From a bacterium UBP7_UBA7824 (GTDB lineage Bacteria > UBP7 > UBA6624), in the NCBI GenBank assembly GCA_002501535.1, contig DLTY01000028.1, positions 1,502 to 8,326 on the forward strand: a DNA stretch of 6,825 nt, in the 5' to 3' direction. The notes under the pieces were generated by a model. It was not told the origin of the DNA. It was given only the letters and a program-made list of their open reading frames with translations, and ran no database searches. Position 1 is the first letter of the stretch, and each line of letters starts with the position of its first letter. The position numbers were made by a program, and so were the translations under genes. Shown piece by piece: positions 5,861-6,825 of this stretch.

Positions 5861-5883
5861 AAAAAAACAGCCTCAATCAAGGC
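5861..5883 (-). terminator. Possible intrinsic terminator or attenuator upstream of PIN-TRAM gene
   Basis: On the minus strand GCCTTGATTGAGGC (5870-5883) can fold with a 5-bp stem (GCCTT/GAGGC, one G-U pair) and GATT loop, followed by TGTTTTTTT (5861-5869). It sits 26 bases after the carD-like stop and 12 bases before the TTG of the PIN-TRAM gene. The hairpin plus T-run has the form of a rho-independent terminator. The stem is short, so partial termination or attenuation is more likely than a complete stop. A weaker AAGC/GCTT hairpin (5884-5897) precedes it. Confidence 0.5.
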
Positions 5884-5908
5884 AAGCAAAACAGCTTACT
5901 TAGCAGGG

Positions 5909-6442
5909 CTATGAAAAATCAATTATCTCCATGATCTTCTCACAAACAGCCTGCATATGAGATTCAATTTTTGCTTTTTTCTCTCCACGAATGCCCATAT
6001 AGCATTCAACTTCACCTCTTATCTGCTCGCAAACGTCAGATAAAAGCTTTTGGTCAAGTATAGACAAGCGACTATGGTCATCATTATGCCTTGCCAACAA
6101 ATCTCTAGCAACCTCAGCAACTAAAGATAAATCACCACTTTTAATTTTTTTCAAATTTTCAGAATGATCCCTGTTCCATCTCTGCTTTAATGCAGTTGGA
6201 GGGCTTTTTAAAACCCTTAAACATTCTTCCAAATGATGGTCATTTGCCAAATGCCTAATAGCCAATTCTCCCTCTGCAGGTATTTTTATAGTAAGTCCCT
6301 TTTGAAACAAACTAACTTGTAAATATTTTCTAATTTTTCCTCCTGGCACTCTCATCTCCTCTATGTTTTTTATAACTCCCGCTCCATGTACCGGATGGAC
6401 AACACCCATGCCGATTTCAAAGCTACTTGAATCAAAATTCAT
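5909..6442 (-). CDS. CarD/CdnL-family RNA polymerase-binding regulator
   Basis: 177 residues. CarD/CdnL proteins bind the RNA polymerase beta subunit and stabilise the open promoter complex, in particular at rRNA and housekeeping promoters. Residues 8-65 are the Tudor-like polymerase-interaction domain (FEIGMGVVHPVHGAGVIKNI at 8-27, KYLQVSL at 39-45, LTIKIPAE at 50-57). Residues about 70-177 form the helical DNA-binding domain (LEECLRVLKSPP, 71-82; QRWNRDHSENLKKIKSGDL, 87-105; VAEVARDLLARH, 108-119). W89 aligns with the conserved tryptophan of M. tuberculosis CarD (W85) that wedges into the upstream edge of the bubble. The C-terminal tail after about 150 is lysine- and glutamate-rich. The ATG overlaps the Clp stop codon (ATGA, 4 bases), and AAGGAG lies 8 bases upstream. 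In actinobacteria carD precedes ispD-ispF, so this neighbourhood fits; here the PIN-TRAM gene lies between. Confidence 0.93.
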   Translation of the reverse strand: MNFDSSSFEIGMGVVHPVHGAGVIKNIEEMRVPGGKIRKYLQVSLFQKGLTIKIPAEGELAIRHLANDHHLEECLRVLKSPPTALKQRWNRDHSENLKKIKSGDLSLVAEVARDLLARHNDDHSRLSILDQKLLSDVCEQIRGEVECYMGIRGEKKAKIESHMQAVCEKIMEIIDFS

Positions 6443-6825
6443 GATTTTTTCTCCTTTTTCTTCTTTTTCTTTTCTATTGATTTGATTACATCAAATGTAA
6501 ATTCATTGCCATTTGTGGAAACAACAATTGTGTCCTGCTTTTGAACATCTCCCTTTAAGATTATTTCAGCCATTGGCTCTTCCAGGTCTACCTCAACCTG
6601 TCTTCTAAGCTTTCTTGCTCCCTCTCTAGGGCTATAACCATTAATAGCCAATAAATCTTTAGCTTCATCTCCAACAAGCAAGCTTAACTCTTTCTCTTTT
6701 AATTTTGCTTCTAGATTAACCAACAATATATCAATGATGTTAATTATTTCATTCTTTCCTAATGAATCGAAGACCGCTATCTCATCAAGCCTTCCTAACA
6801 GTTCAGGTCTAAATCTTTTCCTAGC
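6439..6825 (-). CDS. clpC: Clp/Hsp100 ATPase C-terminal part, probably ClpC (partial)
   Basis: Only the last 128 residues are inside the window; the reading frame is open to the right edge, so the N-terminus is missing. The visible part begins ARKRFRPELLGRLDEIAVFD, the D2 box with FRPE-x-x-x-R-x-DE that carries the arginine finger, and continues into the D2 small domain. GYSPREGARKLRR (63-75) includes the sensor-2 GAR at 69-71, followed by EEPMAEIILKGDVQKQDTIVV (82-102). These proteins are ATP-driven unfoldases that feed the ClpP protease or resolve aggregates. ClpB and ClpA share this region; I prefer ClpC because of the link to a YacL-like gene and ispDF, but the N-terminal domain and ClpP loop are not visible. 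The C-terminus ends in a lysine-rich tail (IEKKKKKKEKKS). The codons of this tail supply the ribosome binding site of the next gene. Confidence 0.88.
   Translation of the reverse strand, partial: ARKRFRPELLGRLDEIAVFDSLGKNEIINIIDILLVNLEAKLKEKELSLLVGDEAKDLLAINGYSPREGARKLRRQVEVDLEEPMAEIILKGDVQKQDTIVVSTNGNEFTFDVIKSIEKKKKKKEKKS
6451..6456 (-). promoter_or_regulatory. Shine-Dalgarno sequence for the carD-like gene
   Basis: AAGGAG on the minus strand lies 8 bases before the ATG at 6440-6442. It is encoded by the AAG GAG codons (Lys-Glu) of the lysine-rich Clp tail. Together with the ATGA overlap it indicates translational coupling of the two genes. Confidence 0.75.

Noticed and set aside
6439..6726. 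A 95-residue protein starting at the TTG at 6724-6726.
   Set aside because: The frame stays open upstream to the window edge and encodes the preceding Clp D2 box (FRPE...R.DE), so this is an internal codon of a truncated large gene.
1..6825. Search for mobile elements, direct repeats, CRISPR-like arrays, tRNAs and defence genes.
   Set aside because: By eye I found no regularly spaced repeats, no transposase or integrase motifs, no tRNA-like cloverleaf and no toxin-antitoxin pair. The PIN domain is part of a membrane PIN-TRAM protein, not a VapC toxin.

Overview
The window is an AT-rich bacterial segment. Eight protein genes lie head to tail on the minus strand, so the biological order runs from high to low coordinates. 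They end against a plus-strand RNase P RNA gene, and beyond that a minus-strand gene for a small exported protein is cut by the left edge. From right to left: the C-terminal end of a Clp/Hsp100 ATPase (probably clpC), a CarD/CdnL-type RNA polymerase regulator, a membrane PIN-TRAM protein (YacL type), ispD, ispF, cutA, an RNase H-like protein with an extra N-terminal domain, and a large ThuA plus glucose/sorbosone-dehydrogenase lipoprotein. All eight junctions are either overlaps or gaps of 60 bases or less, so this looks like one long operon or a chain of coupled genes.

The order clpC - (carD) - yacL - ispD - ispF resembles the conserved clpC-radA-disA-yacL-ispD-ispF neighbourhood of Firmicutes, and carD-ispD-ispF of actinobacteria. 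Here carD stands where radA and disA would be. The base composition, the Lol-type lipoprotein (a Gram-negative envelope) and the ThuA-GSDH fusion argue against a Firmicute. They fit an uncultured, probably marine, didermic lineage; the FCB group, for example Marinimicrobia/SAR406, is my best guess, at low confidence.

Functionally the block mixes protein quality control (Clp), global control of transcription initiation (CarD), a membrane-tethered putative nuclease (PIN-TRAM), two consecutive-pathway enzymes of MEP isoprenoid synthesis (IspD, IspF), metal homeostasis (CutA), RNA/DNA hybrid processing (RNase H) and an exported carbohydrate-oxidising lipoprotein. Several starts are TTG, and some are supported by Shine-Dalgarno sequences lying inside the upstream gene.

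The strongest points for a second look are: substitutions at normally conserved active-site positions in IspF and IspD, an RNase H fused to a small helical domain, a perfect 10+10 base palindrome over the rnpB -10 box, a compact RNase P RNA whose L15 loop reads GGA instead of GGU, a terminator-like hairpin just upstream of the PIN-TRAM start, and the rnpB/ThuA-GSDH convergence with only about 6 bases between them. I see no mobile element, tRNA, CRISPR array or defence system. Most of the window is ordinary housekeeping DNA.
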